Part shown: piece by piece, positions 18,778-26,722 of the stretch | Position numbering within the stretch: position 1 is the stretch's first letter | How the letters are laid out: every line of letters starts with the position of its first letter | Assembly: GCA_015689745.1 (NCBI GenBank) | Contig: WVSO01000015.1 | Location: 1-59,538, forward strand | Direction of reading: 5' to 3' | DNA from: Rhodobacterales bacterium HKCCSP123 | GTDB lineage: Bacteria; Pseudomonadota; Alphaproteobacteria; Rhodobacterales; Rhodobacteraceae | Length of the DNA: 59,538 bases | The notes under the pieces: model-generated | Database searches by the model: none | What the model was told of the DNA's origin: nothing | What the model saw: the letters and a program-made list of their open reading frames with translations, nothing else | Made by a program: the position numbers and the translations under genes

Positions 18778-20106
18778 GTGAACAAAGCCTATCGCCGCGC
18801 AGAGCGCAAGATCGACCCGACCCGCGATGTCCTTCTGCCGGACGGCACGCTGAACGACATGGACCGGGTCGAGATCGGGCCGACGCAACTGGCCTATGCC
18901 GAATGGGCGGCGGCGGGGCTGACCCTGCCCGACCTGCCCGCGCTGCGGCGCTACCGGCTGGGGCGGCTGGTCGATGCGCTGGCCGCACGCGACTGGGGCG
19001 GCGTGCTGATGTTCGACCCGCTCAACATCCGCTACGCGACCGATTCGACGAACATGCAGCTGTGGAACACGCATAACCCGTTCCGCGCCTGCCTCGTCTG
19101 CGCCGACGGGCACATGGCCTTGTGGGATTACAAGAATTCCCCCTTCCTCGCCGATCACAACCCGCTGGTGGCCGAGGTCCGTTCCGGCGCGTCGATGTTC
19201 TATTTCTCGACCGGCGACCGCGGGGCCGAGGCGGCGCGCGATTTCGCGGGGCAAGTGGCCGAGGTGATGGCCGCCCATGCGGGCGCGAACCGGCGGCTGG
19301 GAGTGGACAAGATCATGCTGACCGGCGCCCGCGCGCTGGAGGCGGCGGGATTCACGCTGGAAGAGGGCGAGGAACTGACCGAGCGGGCGCGCGCGGTGAA
19401 ATGTGCCGACGAGATCCTCGCCATGCGCTGCGCCGTCCATGCCTGCGAGACCGCGCTGAAGGCGATGGAGGACGCCATCGCGCCGGGCAAGTCCGAGGAC
19501 GAGATCTGGGCCGTGCTGCATGCCGAGAACATCAGGCGCGGCGGCGAATGGATCGAGACGCGGCTGTTTGCCAGCGGCCCCCGTACGAATCCCTGGTTCC
19601 AGGAATGCGGCCCGCGCGTGGTGCAGGAGAACGAGATCTGCGCGCTGGATACCGACCTTGTCGGCTGCTACGGCCTGTGCGTCGATATCAGCCGCACCTG
19701 GTGGACCGGCCCCGATGCGCCGCGCCCCGACATGGTGGCCGCGATGCGCCACGCGCATGAGCATATCACGACGAACATGGAGCTTCTGGCCCCCGGCGTG
19801 CCCTTCCGCGACCTTGTCTTCAAGGGCCACCAGCTCGACGCGATCTACGACAAGCGCAAGTATTCCTGCCGCTTCCACGGCGTCGGCCTGTGTGACGAGT
19901 GGCCGCTGATCGCCTATCCCGGCGGGTATGTCGAAGGGGCCTTCGAGCATGTGCTGGAACCCGGCATGATGCTCTGCGTCGAGGCGCTGGTGGGCGCGGA
20001 GGACGGGGATTTCTGCATCAAGCTGGAAGACCAGGTGCTGATCACCGAGGACGGCTACGAGAACCTGACGAGCTACCCGTTCGACGCGGCCCTGATGGGC
20101 CACTGA
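18778..20106 (+). CDS. dddP: Dimethylsulfoniopropionate lyase DddP
   Basis: This 442-residue M24-peptidase-fold metalloenzyme cleaves DMSP to dimethyl sulfide and acrylate. The six metal ligands are all there: Asp291 and Asp293 in ALDTDLVG, Asp303 in CVDISRTWW, His367 in FHGVGL, Glu402 in CVEAL and Glu417 in KLEDQV; each lies four residues before the numbering I recall for a characterised roseobacter DddP. FDPLNIRYATDSTNMQLWN (79-97), TRLFASGPRTNPWFQECGPR and the C-terminal EDGYENLTSYPFDAALMG match the family closely. The start is GTG at 18778, with AAGGAC seven bases before it; no ATG fits. It indicates a marine lifestyle and use of algal DMSP. Confidence 0.95.
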   Translation: MNKAYRRAERKIDPTRDVLLPDGTLNDMDRVEIGPTQLAYAEWAAAGLTLPDLPALRRYRLGRLVDALAARDWGGVLMFDPLNIRYATDSTNMQLWNTHNPFRACLVCADGHMALWDYKNSPFLADHNPLVAEVRSGASMFYFSTGDRGAEAARDFAGQVAEVMAAHAGANRRLGVDKIMLTGARALEAAGFTLEEGEELTERARAVKCADEILAMRCAVHACETALKAMEDAIAPGKSEDEIWAVLHAENIRRGGEWIETRLFASGPRTNPWFQECGPRVVQENEICALDTDLVGCYGLCVDISRTWWTGPDAPRPDMVAAMRHAHEHITTNMELLAPGVPFRDLVFKGHQLDAIYDKRKYSCRFHGVGLCDEWPLIAYPGGYVEGAFEHVLEPGMMLCVEALVGAEDGDFCIKLEDQVLITEDGYENLTSYPFDAALMGH

Positions 20107-20136
20107 GGGCGGCGCGCCCGGCTCATCACGTCGGGG

Positions 20137-20158
20137 CACGCCGGCGCACGTCGGCGTG
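20137..20158 (+). other. Hairpin in the dddP to hydrolase-OsmC spacer
   Basis: CACGCCG at 20137-20143 pairs with CGGCGTG at 20152-20158 around an eight-base loop. No T run follows, so it is not a classical terminator, but it could slow decay of the dddP 3' end or favour termination. Confidence 0.4.
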
Positions 20159-20229
20159 AGGGGGGCGACACCGCCCTTGAGATGCGGGGCGGACCCGGCC
20201 CATCTTGGCCCGGAAAGGACCTCTGCCCC

Positions 20230-21462
20230 ATGCCCACCGAACGCTTCACCTTCCCCGGCCATTCGGGCCATGACCTCGCCGCGCGGCTCGACCTGCCGGA
20301 GGGGCCGCACCTGGCCACCGCGGTGCTGGCGCATTGCTTCACCTGCGGCAAGGACATCCCCGCCGCCCGCCGCATCTCGGCCCGGCTGGCCGCGATTGGG
20401 ATCGCGACCCTGCGCTTCGATTTCACCGGGCTGGGCCATTCGGGGGGCGAGTTCGCCAACACCTCCTTCACCTCCAACGTCGATGACCTGCTGGCGGCAG
20501 CCGGCGCGCTGTCCGCGCGCGGCATGGCCCCGTCGCTGCTGATCGGGCATTCGCTGGGGGGCGCGGCCGTTCTGCGCGCGGCGGACCGGATCGACAGCGT
20601 GCGCGCCGTCGCGACCATCGGTGCGCCCTTCGACCCCGGGCATGTGACCCACAATTTCGACGACGCGCTCGAGACGATCGCGTCCGACGGCAAGGCCGAG
20701 GTCGTGCTGGGCGGGCGCCCCGTCACCATCGGGCGCGGCTTCGTCGAGGATGTGCGCGCCGAGAAACTGGCCCCCGCGCTCGCCGCGCTGAAAAAGGCGC
20801 TGCTGGTCCTGCACGCCCCCCGCGACGAGATCGTGGGCATCGACAATGCGACCCGCATCTTCACGGCCGCGCGCCACCCGAAAAGCTTCGTCACGCTGGA
20901 CGAGGCCGACCACCTGCTCTCCCGCCCCGAGGATGCCGACTATGCCGCCGAGGTCATCGCCGCCTGGGCGGGCCGCTACCTCGACCTGCGGCCACCGGCC
21001 CCGCCCCCCGGCGTGCCCGAGGGCGTGACCCGCGTGTCCGAGGCCGACCCCAAGGGCTTCCTGCAGGACGTGCAGGCGGGCGTGAAGCACCACATCCTCG
21101 CCGACGAGCCGTTCAGCTATGGCGGCACCAATCGCGGGCTCACGCCCTACCAGCTTCTCGCGGCGGGGCTCGGAACCTGCACCTCGATGACGATCCGCAT
21201 GTATGCGCGGCGCAAGGGGCTGCCGCTGGCCCATGTCTCGGTCGACGTCACCCATGACCGCGTCCATGCACAGGACGCTGCCACGCCGGGCACGCCGATA
21301 GACCGCTTCACGAGGACGATCCGCCTCGACGGCGGGCTGACCGGGGCACAACGGGACAAGTTGCTGGAGATTGCGGACAAATGCCCGGTTCACCGGACAT
21401 TGGAACGCGGCGCGGATATCGTCACGGAGCTGCTTCCAGCGGAAGAAGCGGCGATGACTTGA
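20230..21462 (+). CDS. Alpha/beta hydrolase fused to OsmC domain
   Basis: A 410-residue two-domain protein. Residues 1-250 are an alpha/beta hydrolase: AHCFTCGKDIPAARRI, TLRFDFTGLGHSGGEF, nucleophile elbow LLIGHSLGGAAVLRAAD, Asp in HAPRDEIVGI and His in LDEADHLLSR. Residues about 270-410 are an OsmC/Ohr domain: LADEPFSYGGTNRGLTPYQL, GLGTCTSMTIRMYARRKG with one reactive Cys, and the second Cys in DKCPVHRTLE. OsmC-type proteins reduce organic peroxides. Such fusions are widespread and probably cleave and detoxify a peroxide ester, but the substrate is unknown. Its last 41 bases overlap the convergent Lrp gene. Confidence 0.88.
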   Translation: MPTERFTFPGHSGHDLAARLDLPEGPHLATAVLAHCFTCGKDIPAARRISARLAAIGIATLRFDFTGLGHSGGEFANTSFTSNVDDLLAAAGALSARGMAPSLLIGHSLGGAAVLRAADRIDSVRAVATIGAPFDPGHVTHNFDDALETIASDGKAEVVLGGRPVTIGRGFVEDVRAEKLAPALAALKKALLVLHAPRDEIVGIDNATRIFTAARHPKSFVTLDEADHLLSRPEDADYAAEVIAAWAGRYLDLRPPAPPPGVPEGVTRVSEADPKGFLQDVQAGVKHHILADEPFSYGGTNRGLTPYQLLAAGLGTCTSMTIRMYARRKGLPLAHVSVDVTHDRVHAQDAATPGTPIDRFTRTIRLDGGLTGAQRDKLLEIADKCPVHRTLERGADIVTELLPAEEAAMT

Positions 21463-21895
21463 TCTCCTCCATGCTCAGAAGCGCGGTCACGTTGTAGATC
21501 TTCACCTCGGAAATCAGCGCCTGGTAGAAGGCGTCATAGGCCCGCGCGTTGGGGACGCGAACCTTGAGGATGTAGTCGATCTCGCCCGCCAGCCTGTGCG
21601 CCTCGAGCACCTCGGGGCGGGCCCTGAGGGCCGCCAGGAATTTCCGCTGCCAGTCGGCCTCGTGTTCGGAGGTGCGGATCAGGACGAAGAAACAGGCCTC
21701 GAACCCAAGTTTCTCGGCATCGAGCAGCACGGTCTGCCGCCCGATCACGCCCGCCTCCTTCAGCTTGCGAATCCGGGTCCAGACCGGGGTCTTGGAGGAG
21801 CCCACGATCCTTGCGATCTCGTCGAGCGAACGGGCGGCATCTTCCTGCAGGGCGGCAAGGATTTTCCGGTCGAGACTGTCGATCTGGACGGACAT
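21422..21895 (-). CDS. Lrp/AsnC family transcriptional regulator
   Basis: A 157-residue regulator: winged helix at the N-terminus (IDSLDRKILAALQEDAARSL, then IARIVGSSKTPVWTRIRKLK as the recognition helix) and the RAM ligand-binding domain (VLEAHRLAGEIDYILKVRVP, DAFYQALISE). The gene is divergent from cysG and its sulfur operon with 146 bases between, so a role in controlling sulfate assimilation is likely but inferred. A second in-frame ATG lies three codons upstream (21904). The ligand is probably an amino acid such as a sulfur amino acid. Confidence 0.88.
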   Translation of the reverse strand: MSVQIDSLDRKILAALQEDAARSLDEIARIVGSSKTPVWTRIRKLKEAGVIGRQTVLLDAEKLGFEACFFVLIRTSEHEADWQRKFLAALRARPEVLEAHRLAGEIDYILKVRVPNARAYDAFYQALISEVKIYNVTALLSMEEIKSSPLLPLEAAP

Positions 21896-21947
21896 TCGGG
21901 GCACTCCGGGGATGGCGAACGGCGATTGATGGATGCCGGGATATTTC

Positions 21948-22017
21948 GAACAAACGTTCCTATTTGCAAGCGCATACTGCCTAATGACGGGAAAATATTC
22001 TATCTACGACGGGAAAA
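21948..22017. promoter_or_regulatory. Candidate operator region between lrp-type gene and cysG
   Basis: This AT-richer spacer has an interrupted palindrome GAAC-AAAC-GTTC at 21948-21959 and two exact copies of GACGGGAAAA at 21986-21995 and 22008-22017, 22 bases apart (two helical turns). They would be suitable sites for the divergently encoded Lrp/AsnC protein or another regulator of the sulfur operon. The binding protein is inference. Confidence 0.42.
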
Positions 22018-22041
22018 CGCCGAACAGGATGCCGCCCCGTC

Positions 22042-23436
22042 ATGGACCACTTTCCGATCTTCCTCGCCGTCGAGGGCCGCCGCATCGTCGTCTCGGGCGG
22101 GGGCGAGGCCGCGCTGGCCAAGCTGCGCCTTCTGCTGAAGACCTCGGCCCGGATCACCGTCTTCGCCGCCGCCCCCGAGCCCGCGGTTCGCGCGCTGGCC
22201 GAAGACGCGCGCATCACGCTGGTGACGCGCGCCCTCGCCCCCGGAGATGCGCTCTGCGCCGCGCTCTTCTACGCCGCCAATGACGACGCGGAGGAGGATG
22301 CCCGCGTCACGCGGCTGGCCCGCGCGGACGGGGCGCTGACCAACTGGGTCGACAACCTGGAAGAAAGCCAGTTCATCACCCCCGCCATCGTCGACCGCGA
22401 TCCGGTCACCGTCGCCATCGGCACCGAGGGCGCGGCCCCGGTCCTCGCGCGCGCGATCAAGGCCGATCTGGAAGCGCGGCTTCCCGCCTCCCTGGGGTTA
22501 CTGGCGCGGATCGGCAAGGGCTTCCGCCGCGCCGCCGAGGCGCTGCCGATGGGCCGCAAGCGGCGGGATTTCTGGGCGGAGTATTACTTCAGGTCCGGGC
22601 CGCAAGCCCTTGAAAAAGAAGGTACTGAAGGGGTCGAACCCGCGCTTGACACGCTGCTCGCGCGCCACCTCTCCGAGGCGCCGCGCAAGGGTCGCGTCGA
22701 TCTTGTCGGCGCGGGGCCGGGCGACCCGGAGCTTCTGACACTCAAGGCCCGCAAGCTTCTGGAAGAGGCCGATGTCGTGATCCACGACCGGCTGGTGTCG
22801 CCCGCCATTCTCGAACTCGCGCGCCGCGAGGCCCTCCTGATCGACGCGGGAAAGAAGGGCTTCGGCCCCGCCATGGCGCAGGAGGAGATCTGCGCGCTCA
22901 TGGTCGAACATGCTGCCGCCGGCGCGCATGTGGTGCGCCTGAAGGGCGGCGATCCGGGCGTCTTCGGGCGGCTCGACGAAGAGGTCGAGGCGCTGGAGGC
23001 CGCGGGCCTCGACTGGGCCGTGACCCCCGGCATCACCGCGGCCAGTGCGGCCACCGCCCAGATCGGCCAGAGCCTGACCAAGCGCGACCGCAACAGCGCC
23101 GCACGGCTCCTGACGGGTCACGACATGAAGGGCTTCGCCGAACAGGATTGGCGCGGGCTGGCCCGCCCCGGACAGGTCGCCGCGATCTACATGGGCCTGA
23201 AGGGCGCGCGGTTCATCCAGGGCCGGCTGATGATGCACGGCGCCGCCGCCGATACGCCGGTGACCGCCGTCGAGAACGCCAGCCGCCCCGGGGCGCGTGT
23301 CATCGCCTCGACACTCGGACGGCTTGCCAGCGACCTCGACCGGGCCGCGCCAAGCGGTCCCGTCGTCCTGCTCTATGGCCTCGCGCCGCGGATGGCCGAG
23401 GCTGCCCTGCCCCGACTGACAGAGGAGCTTGCCTGA
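22042..23436 (+). CDS. cysG: Siroheme synthase CysG
   Basis: This 464-residue fusion makes siroheme, the cofactor of the sulfite reductase encoded next to it. Residues 1-205 form the precorrin-2 dehydrogenase/ferrochelatase half (MDHFPIFLAVEGRRIVVSGG, TNWVDNLEESQFITPAIVDR). Residues about 215-464 form the uroporphyrinogen-III methyltransferase half (VDLVGAGPGDPELLTLKARK, VVRLKGGDPGVFGRLDEEVE, VTPGITAASAATAQIG). It is full length. The gene opens the operon cysG-DUF2849-cysI-cysH-DUF934. DUF2849 starts one base after its stop. Confidence 0.95.
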   Translation: MDHFPIFLAVEGRRIVVSGGGEAALAKLRLLLKTSARITVFAAAPEPAVRALAEDARITLVTRALAPGDALCAALFYAANDDAEEDARVTRLARADGALTNWVDNLEESQFITPAIVDRDPVTVAIGTEGAAPVLARAIKADLEARLPASLGLLARIGKGFRRAAEALPMGRKRRDFWAEYYFRSGPQALEKEGTEGVEPALDTLLARHLSEAPRKGRVDLVGAGPGDPELLTLKARKLLEEADVVIHDRLVSPAILELARREALLIDAGKKGFGPAMAQEEICALMVEHAAAGAHVVRLKGGDPGVFGRLDEEVEALEAAGLDWAVTPGITAASAATAQIGQSLTKRDRNSAARLLTGHDMKGFAEQDWRGLARPGQVAAIYMGLKGARFIQGRLMMHGAAADTPVTAVENASRPGARVIASTLGRLASDLDRAAPSGPVVLLYGLAPRMAEAALPRLTEELA

Positions 23437-23437
23437 C

Positions 23438-23737
23438 ATGCCCCGCCCCTTCTCGCCAAAGGTGCTGACCGCGAACGCCCTTCTCGAGGGCGATGTCGTC
23501 TACCTGGCCGCCGACGGCCACTGGACCCGCCACCATGCCGAGGCGGAGTTGATCGAGGACGAAGCCACCGCCGAGCTGCGCCTGCTGGATGCCGAGGCGC
23601 GCGGGCACGAGGTGGTGGGCGCCTATCTCGCCGATGCCCTGCGCGGCCCGCGCGGGCCGGAACCCGTTCATTTCCGCGAGGCCTTCCGCACCCGGGGCCC
23701 CTCGAACTACCGCCACGGCAAGCAGGAGCACGCCTGA
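23438..23737 (+). CDS. DUF2849 protein in the sulfite reductase operon
   Basis: A 99-residue soluble protein of the DUF2849 family, encoded in many alphaproteobacteria just before the sulfite reductase. Characteristic parts are KVLTANALLEGDVVYLAADG and a basic C-terminus ending FRTRGPSNYRHGKQEH. The function is not known. Its fixed place between siroheme synthase and the reductase suggests it helps the reductase mature or deliver electrons. It starts one base after cysG, and its stop shares a base with the ATG of cysI (TGATG). Confidence 0.82.
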   Translation: MPRPFSPKVLTANALLEGDVVYLAADGHWTRHHAEAELIEDEATAELRLLDAEARGHEVVGAYLADALRGPRGPEPVHFREAFRTRGPSNYRHGKQEHA

Positions 23738-25407
23738 TGTACCGCTATTCCGAGTTCGACGAGGCTTTCGTCCGGTCCCGCGTGGCCCAGTTCCGCGCGC
23801 AGGTCGCGCGCCGCATCGACGGCAGCCTGACCGAGGATGAATTCAAGCCGCTGCGCCTGATGAACGGCCTCTATCTGCAATTGCATGCCTACATGCTGCG
23901 GGTGGCGATCCCCTACGGCACGCTGAACAGCGCCCAGATGCGACAACTGGCGATGATCGCCGAGCGCTGGGACAAGGGCTATGGCCATTTCACCACGCGG
24001 CAGAACATCCAGTTCAACTGGCCAGCCCTGCGCGACGTGCCTGACATGCTGGACGCGCTGGCCGATGTGGGGATGCATGCGATCCAGACCTCCGGAAACA
24101 CGATCCGCAACGTGACCGCCGACCATTTCGCGGGCGCCGCCGAGGACGAGGTGATGGACCCCCGCCCGGTGGCCGAGCTGATCCGGCAATGGTCGACCGA
24201 TCACCCCGAGTTCCAGTTCCTGCCGCGCAAGTTCAAGGTCGCGGTCACCGGCAGCCCCATGGACCGCGCCGTGACGGCGGCCCATGACATCGGGCTCCGG
24301 CTGGTGGCCAAGGAAGGCGGGATCGGCGCGAAGGTGCTGGTGGGCGGCGGCCTCGGCCGGACGCCGATGATCGGCAAGGTCTTGAAATCCTTCGTCCCCC
24401 TGCCCGACCTCCTGCCCTATCTCGAGGCGGTCGTGGCGGTCTACAACCTGCTCGGGCGGCGCGACAACAAGTACAAGGCGCGCATCAAGATCACCGTCCA
24501 CGAGACCGGGATCGAGGAGATCCGGCGGCTGGTGGAAGAGGAATTCGCGGCCCGCAAACCCCTGTTCAAAGGGGCCGATGAAGGGCTGCTGTCGGAGATC
24601 ACCGCGCAATTCGCCGCGCCCGCCTTCGACGCGGAGGGCCCCGGCGATTACGAGACATGGCGGCAGGCCGATCCGGTCTTCCGCGCCTTCACCGACACGA
24701 ATGTCGCGGCCCATCGCCATCCCGATTACGCGATCCTGACCGTCAGCCTGAAGGCCCACGGCGCGACCCCAGGCGATGCGACCTCGGAGCAGATGCGGGT
24801 TCTGGCGGAGCTTGCCGAACGCTACGCCCATGACGAGCTGCGCATTTCCCATGAGCAGAACGTGATCCTGCCGCACCTGCCCAAGCGGCACCTCAAGGCG
24901 GTGCACGAGGCGCTGGCAGCAGCGGGGCTGGCGACGGCGAACGTGGGGCTGGCGTCCGACATCATCGCCTGCCCCGGCATGGATTACTGCGCGCTGGCGA
25001 CCGCGCGCTCGATCCCCGTGGCGCAGGAGCTGGCGACGCGCTTCGAGGCGATGAAGATCGAGCACGAGATCGGGCCGCTCAAGATCAAGATCTCGGGCTG
25101 CATCAACGCCTGCGGGCATCACCATGTCGGGCATATCGGCATTCTCGGCCTCGACCGGGCGGGGGTGGAAAGCTACCAGATCACGCTCGGGGGCGACGGC
25201 GGCCCCGACGCGGTGATCGGCGAGCGGACCGGGCCGGGGTTCGCCTATGACCAGATCGTGCCGGCGATCGAACGCATCCTTCTGGCCTATCTCGACCTGC
25301 GCGAAGGGCCGGGCGAGAGCTTCCTCGACGCCTATCGGCGCCTGGGCATGGCGCCCTTCAAGGCGGCGCTCTACGAGGACGGGGAGGCGCGGGCCGATGC
25401 GGCCTGA
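23737..25407 (+). CDS. cysI: Nitrite/sulfite reductase, siroheme Fe4S4 hemoprotein
   Basis: A 556-residue reductase built from two ferredoxin-like half-domains and a siroheme/Fe4S4 core. The cluster-binding cysteines are in ACPGMDYCALATAR and SGCINACGHHHVGHIG (both near residues 411-465). FTTRQNIQFNWP and the second-half SHEQNVILPHLPKRHLKAVH are the siroheme-anion-binding segments. Context (cysG, cysH) makes it the assimilatory sulfite reductase reducing sulfite to sulfide with reduced ferredoxin, probably supplied by the downstream fpr. It starts on TGATG after DUF2849 and its last bases overlap the cysH start. Confidence 0.93.
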   Translation: MYRYSEFDEAFVRSRVAQFRAQVARRIDGSLTEDEFKPLRLMNGLYLQLHAYMLRVAIPYGTLNSAQMRQLAMIAERWDKGYGHFTTRQNIQFNWPALRDVPDMLDALADVGMHAIQTSGNTIRNVTADHFAGAAEDEVMDPRPVAELIRQWSTDHPEFQFLPRKFKVAVTGSPMDRAVTAAHDIGLRLVAKEGGIGAKVLVGGGLGRTPMIGKVLKSFVPLPDLLPYLEAVVAVYNLLGRRDNKYKARIKITVHETGIEEIRRLVEEEFAARKPLFKGADEGLLSEITAQFAAPAFDAEGPGDYETWRQADPVFRAFTDTNVAAHRHPDYAILTVSLKAHGATPGDATSEQMRVLAELAERYAHDELRISHEQNVILPHLPKRHLKAVHEALAAAGLATANVGLASDIIACPGMDYCALATARSIPVAQELATRFEAMKIEHEIGPLKIKISGCINACGHHHVGHIGILGLDRAGVESYQITLGGDGGPDAVIGERTGPGFAYDQIVPAIERILLAYLDLREGPGESFLDAYRRLGMAPFKAALYEDGEARADAA

Positions 25408-26149
25408 GCCTCGCCCCTTTCCCTCGGTCGCGGCGCGGGTGGCGGCACTGAATGCGCGCTACCGGCATCATTCGGCGATCTCGGTCCTCGAACATGCGCT
25501 GACCGACAGCGACACCGGGAGCGTCGCGATGGTCTCGAGCTTCGGGGCGGAATCGGTGGCGCTTCTGCACATGGTGGCGCTGGTGGACCGGGCGACGCCG
25601 GTGCTGTTCATCGACACCGAGATGCTGTTTCCCGAAACGCTGACCTACCAGCGCGAGGTGGCCGACACGCTGGGCCTGCGCGATCTGCGGGTGATCCGCG
25701 CCAGCCGGACGCGGATGGCGGCACGCGACCCGGAGGGGCTGTTGCACCAGAGCGACCCCGACGCCTGCTGCGCGCTGCGAAAGACCGAGCCGCTGGAACA
25801 TGCGCTGGCCCCCTTCGATGCCTGGATCACGGGGCGCAAGCGCTTCCAGTCGGGCAGCCGCGCGGCGCTGGAATTCTTCGAGGCGGAAGGCGCGGAGCGG
25901 ATCAAGATCAACCCGCTCGCCCATTGGGCGCGCGAGGATGTGGCGGACTACATGGTCAACAACCGCCTGCCCCGGCACCCACTGGTGGCGAAGGGATATC
26001 CCTCGATCGGCTGCGCGCCCTGCACCACGCCGGTGGCCGCGGGCGAGGACCCGAGGGCGGGCCGCTGGCGCGGGTCCGAGAAGGAGGAATGCGGCATCCA
26101 TTTCGTCGATGGGCGCATGGTGCGGGGCCCGGTGCGGCAGGCGTCCTGA
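25397..26149 (+). CDS. cysH: Adenylyl-sulfate (APS/PAPS) reductase CysH
   Basis: This 250-residue enzyme reduces activated sulfate to sulfite. The P-loop-like VSSFGAESVALLHMV is near residues 46-60. It has the Fe4S4-ligand cysteines DACCALRK (adjacent CC) and GCAPC, which are absent from E. coli type PAPS reductases, so it is the APS-using bacterial form; the catalytic ECGIH is at the C-terminus. The start at 25397 overlaps the cysI stop by 11 bases. The ATG is followed by MRPEPRPFPSVAARV. Confidence 0.92.
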   Translation: MRPEPRPFPSVAARVAALNARYRHHSAISVLEHALTDSDTGSVAMVSSFGAESVALLHMVALVDRATPVLFIDTEMLFPETLTYQREVADTLGLRDLRVIRASRTRMAARDPEGLLHQSDPDACCALRKTEPLEHALAPFDAWITGRKRFQSGSRAALEFFEAEGAERIKINPLAHWAREDVADYMVNNRLPRHPLVAKGYPSIGCAPCTTPVAAGEDPRAGRWRGSEKEECGIHFVDGRMVRGPVRQAS

Positions 26150-26168
26150 GGGGCGGCAGGCAGGGCAT

Positions 26169-26190
26169 GCGTATTTTTGGAAAGATGAAG
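26169..26190 (+). repeat. Dispersed 22-base motif, copy 2
   Basis: The copy begins GCGTATTT and ends GGAAAGATGAAG and lies 19 bases after the cysH stop, between cysH and DUF934. The other copies are at 94-115 and (minus) 52435-52456. Location after a stop is the common rule. Confidence 0.6.
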
Positions 26191-26229
26191 GGCGCGGTGG
26201 CGCGCGTTAACCTTAACGGAGTGTGACGG

Positions 26230-26652
26230 ATGGGACAGGCAGAAGACAGCGTGGTGATCATGCGTGACGACGGCTTCGGGCCGGAGGACTGGACCGCGCC
26301 TTTGGCACCCATGGCCAGGGCCGGGGACGCGTCGGGCATCGACCTCGACCCGGGCGCGGATCTTGCGGCGCTTGGCCCGCACCTCGACCGGCTCGGGATG
26401 ATCCGGGTGCGCTTCGGATCCTTTGCGGACGGGCGCGGCTTCACCGTGGCGCGGCGGCTGCGGGCGATGGGCTATGCCGGGCGGCTCAGGGCCGCGGGGC
26501 ATGTGCTGGCCGACCAGTATGCGATGGCCCGCCGCGCGGGCTTCGACGAGGTCGAGGTCGCGCCGCAGATCGCCGCCCGCCAGCCCGAAGCGCAGTGGCT
26601 CGCCCGGGCCGATTGGCGCGCGGGCGACTACCAATCCCGCCTGCGCGGCTGA
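26230..26652 (+). CDS. DUF934 protein
   Basis: A 140-residue protein of the DUF934 family, a regular partner of cysI/cysH in alphaproteobacteria. It has the family features GADLAALGPHLDRLGMIRVR, SFADGRGFTVARRLRAMGY and GRLRAAGHVLADQYAMARRA. A role tied to the sulfate-assimilation enzymes is inferred from position only. It lies 80 bases after cysH, a looser spacing than the rest of the operon, and the spacer holds the dispersed motif. Confidence 0.86.
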   Translation: MGQAEDSVVIMRDDGFGPEDWTAPLAPMARAGDASGIDLDPGADLAALGPHLDRLGMIRVRFGSFADGRGFTVARRLRAMGYAGRLRAAGHVLADQYAMARRAGFDEVEVAPQIAARQPEAQWLARADWRAGDYQSRLRG

Positions 26653-26665
26653 CGCGCGGCTTCCC

Positions 26666-26679
26666 CTGACCTAGATCAA
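26666..26679. promoter_or_regulatory. Possible FNR/FnrL-type box upstream of fpr
   Basis: CTGAC-CTAG-ATCAA matches TTGAT-N4-ATCAA at eight of ten positions, and lies 44 bases before the fpr start. This could put fpr under oxygen control, but a two-mismatch site in GC-rich DNA can be chance. Confidence 0.32.
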
Positions 26680-26722
26680 GGCTTAAGGAGGTGGGGACGG
26701 CTAGACCGGCCCGCAACGAGAC

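Noticed and set aside
17899-21393. An open minus-strand frame of 1164 codons
   Set aside because: Only its C-terminal part (17899-18684) is a real gene. The rest is antisense to dddP and the hydrolase-OsmC gene and has the low-complexity Arg/Gly/Asp pattern of GC-rich shadow frames.
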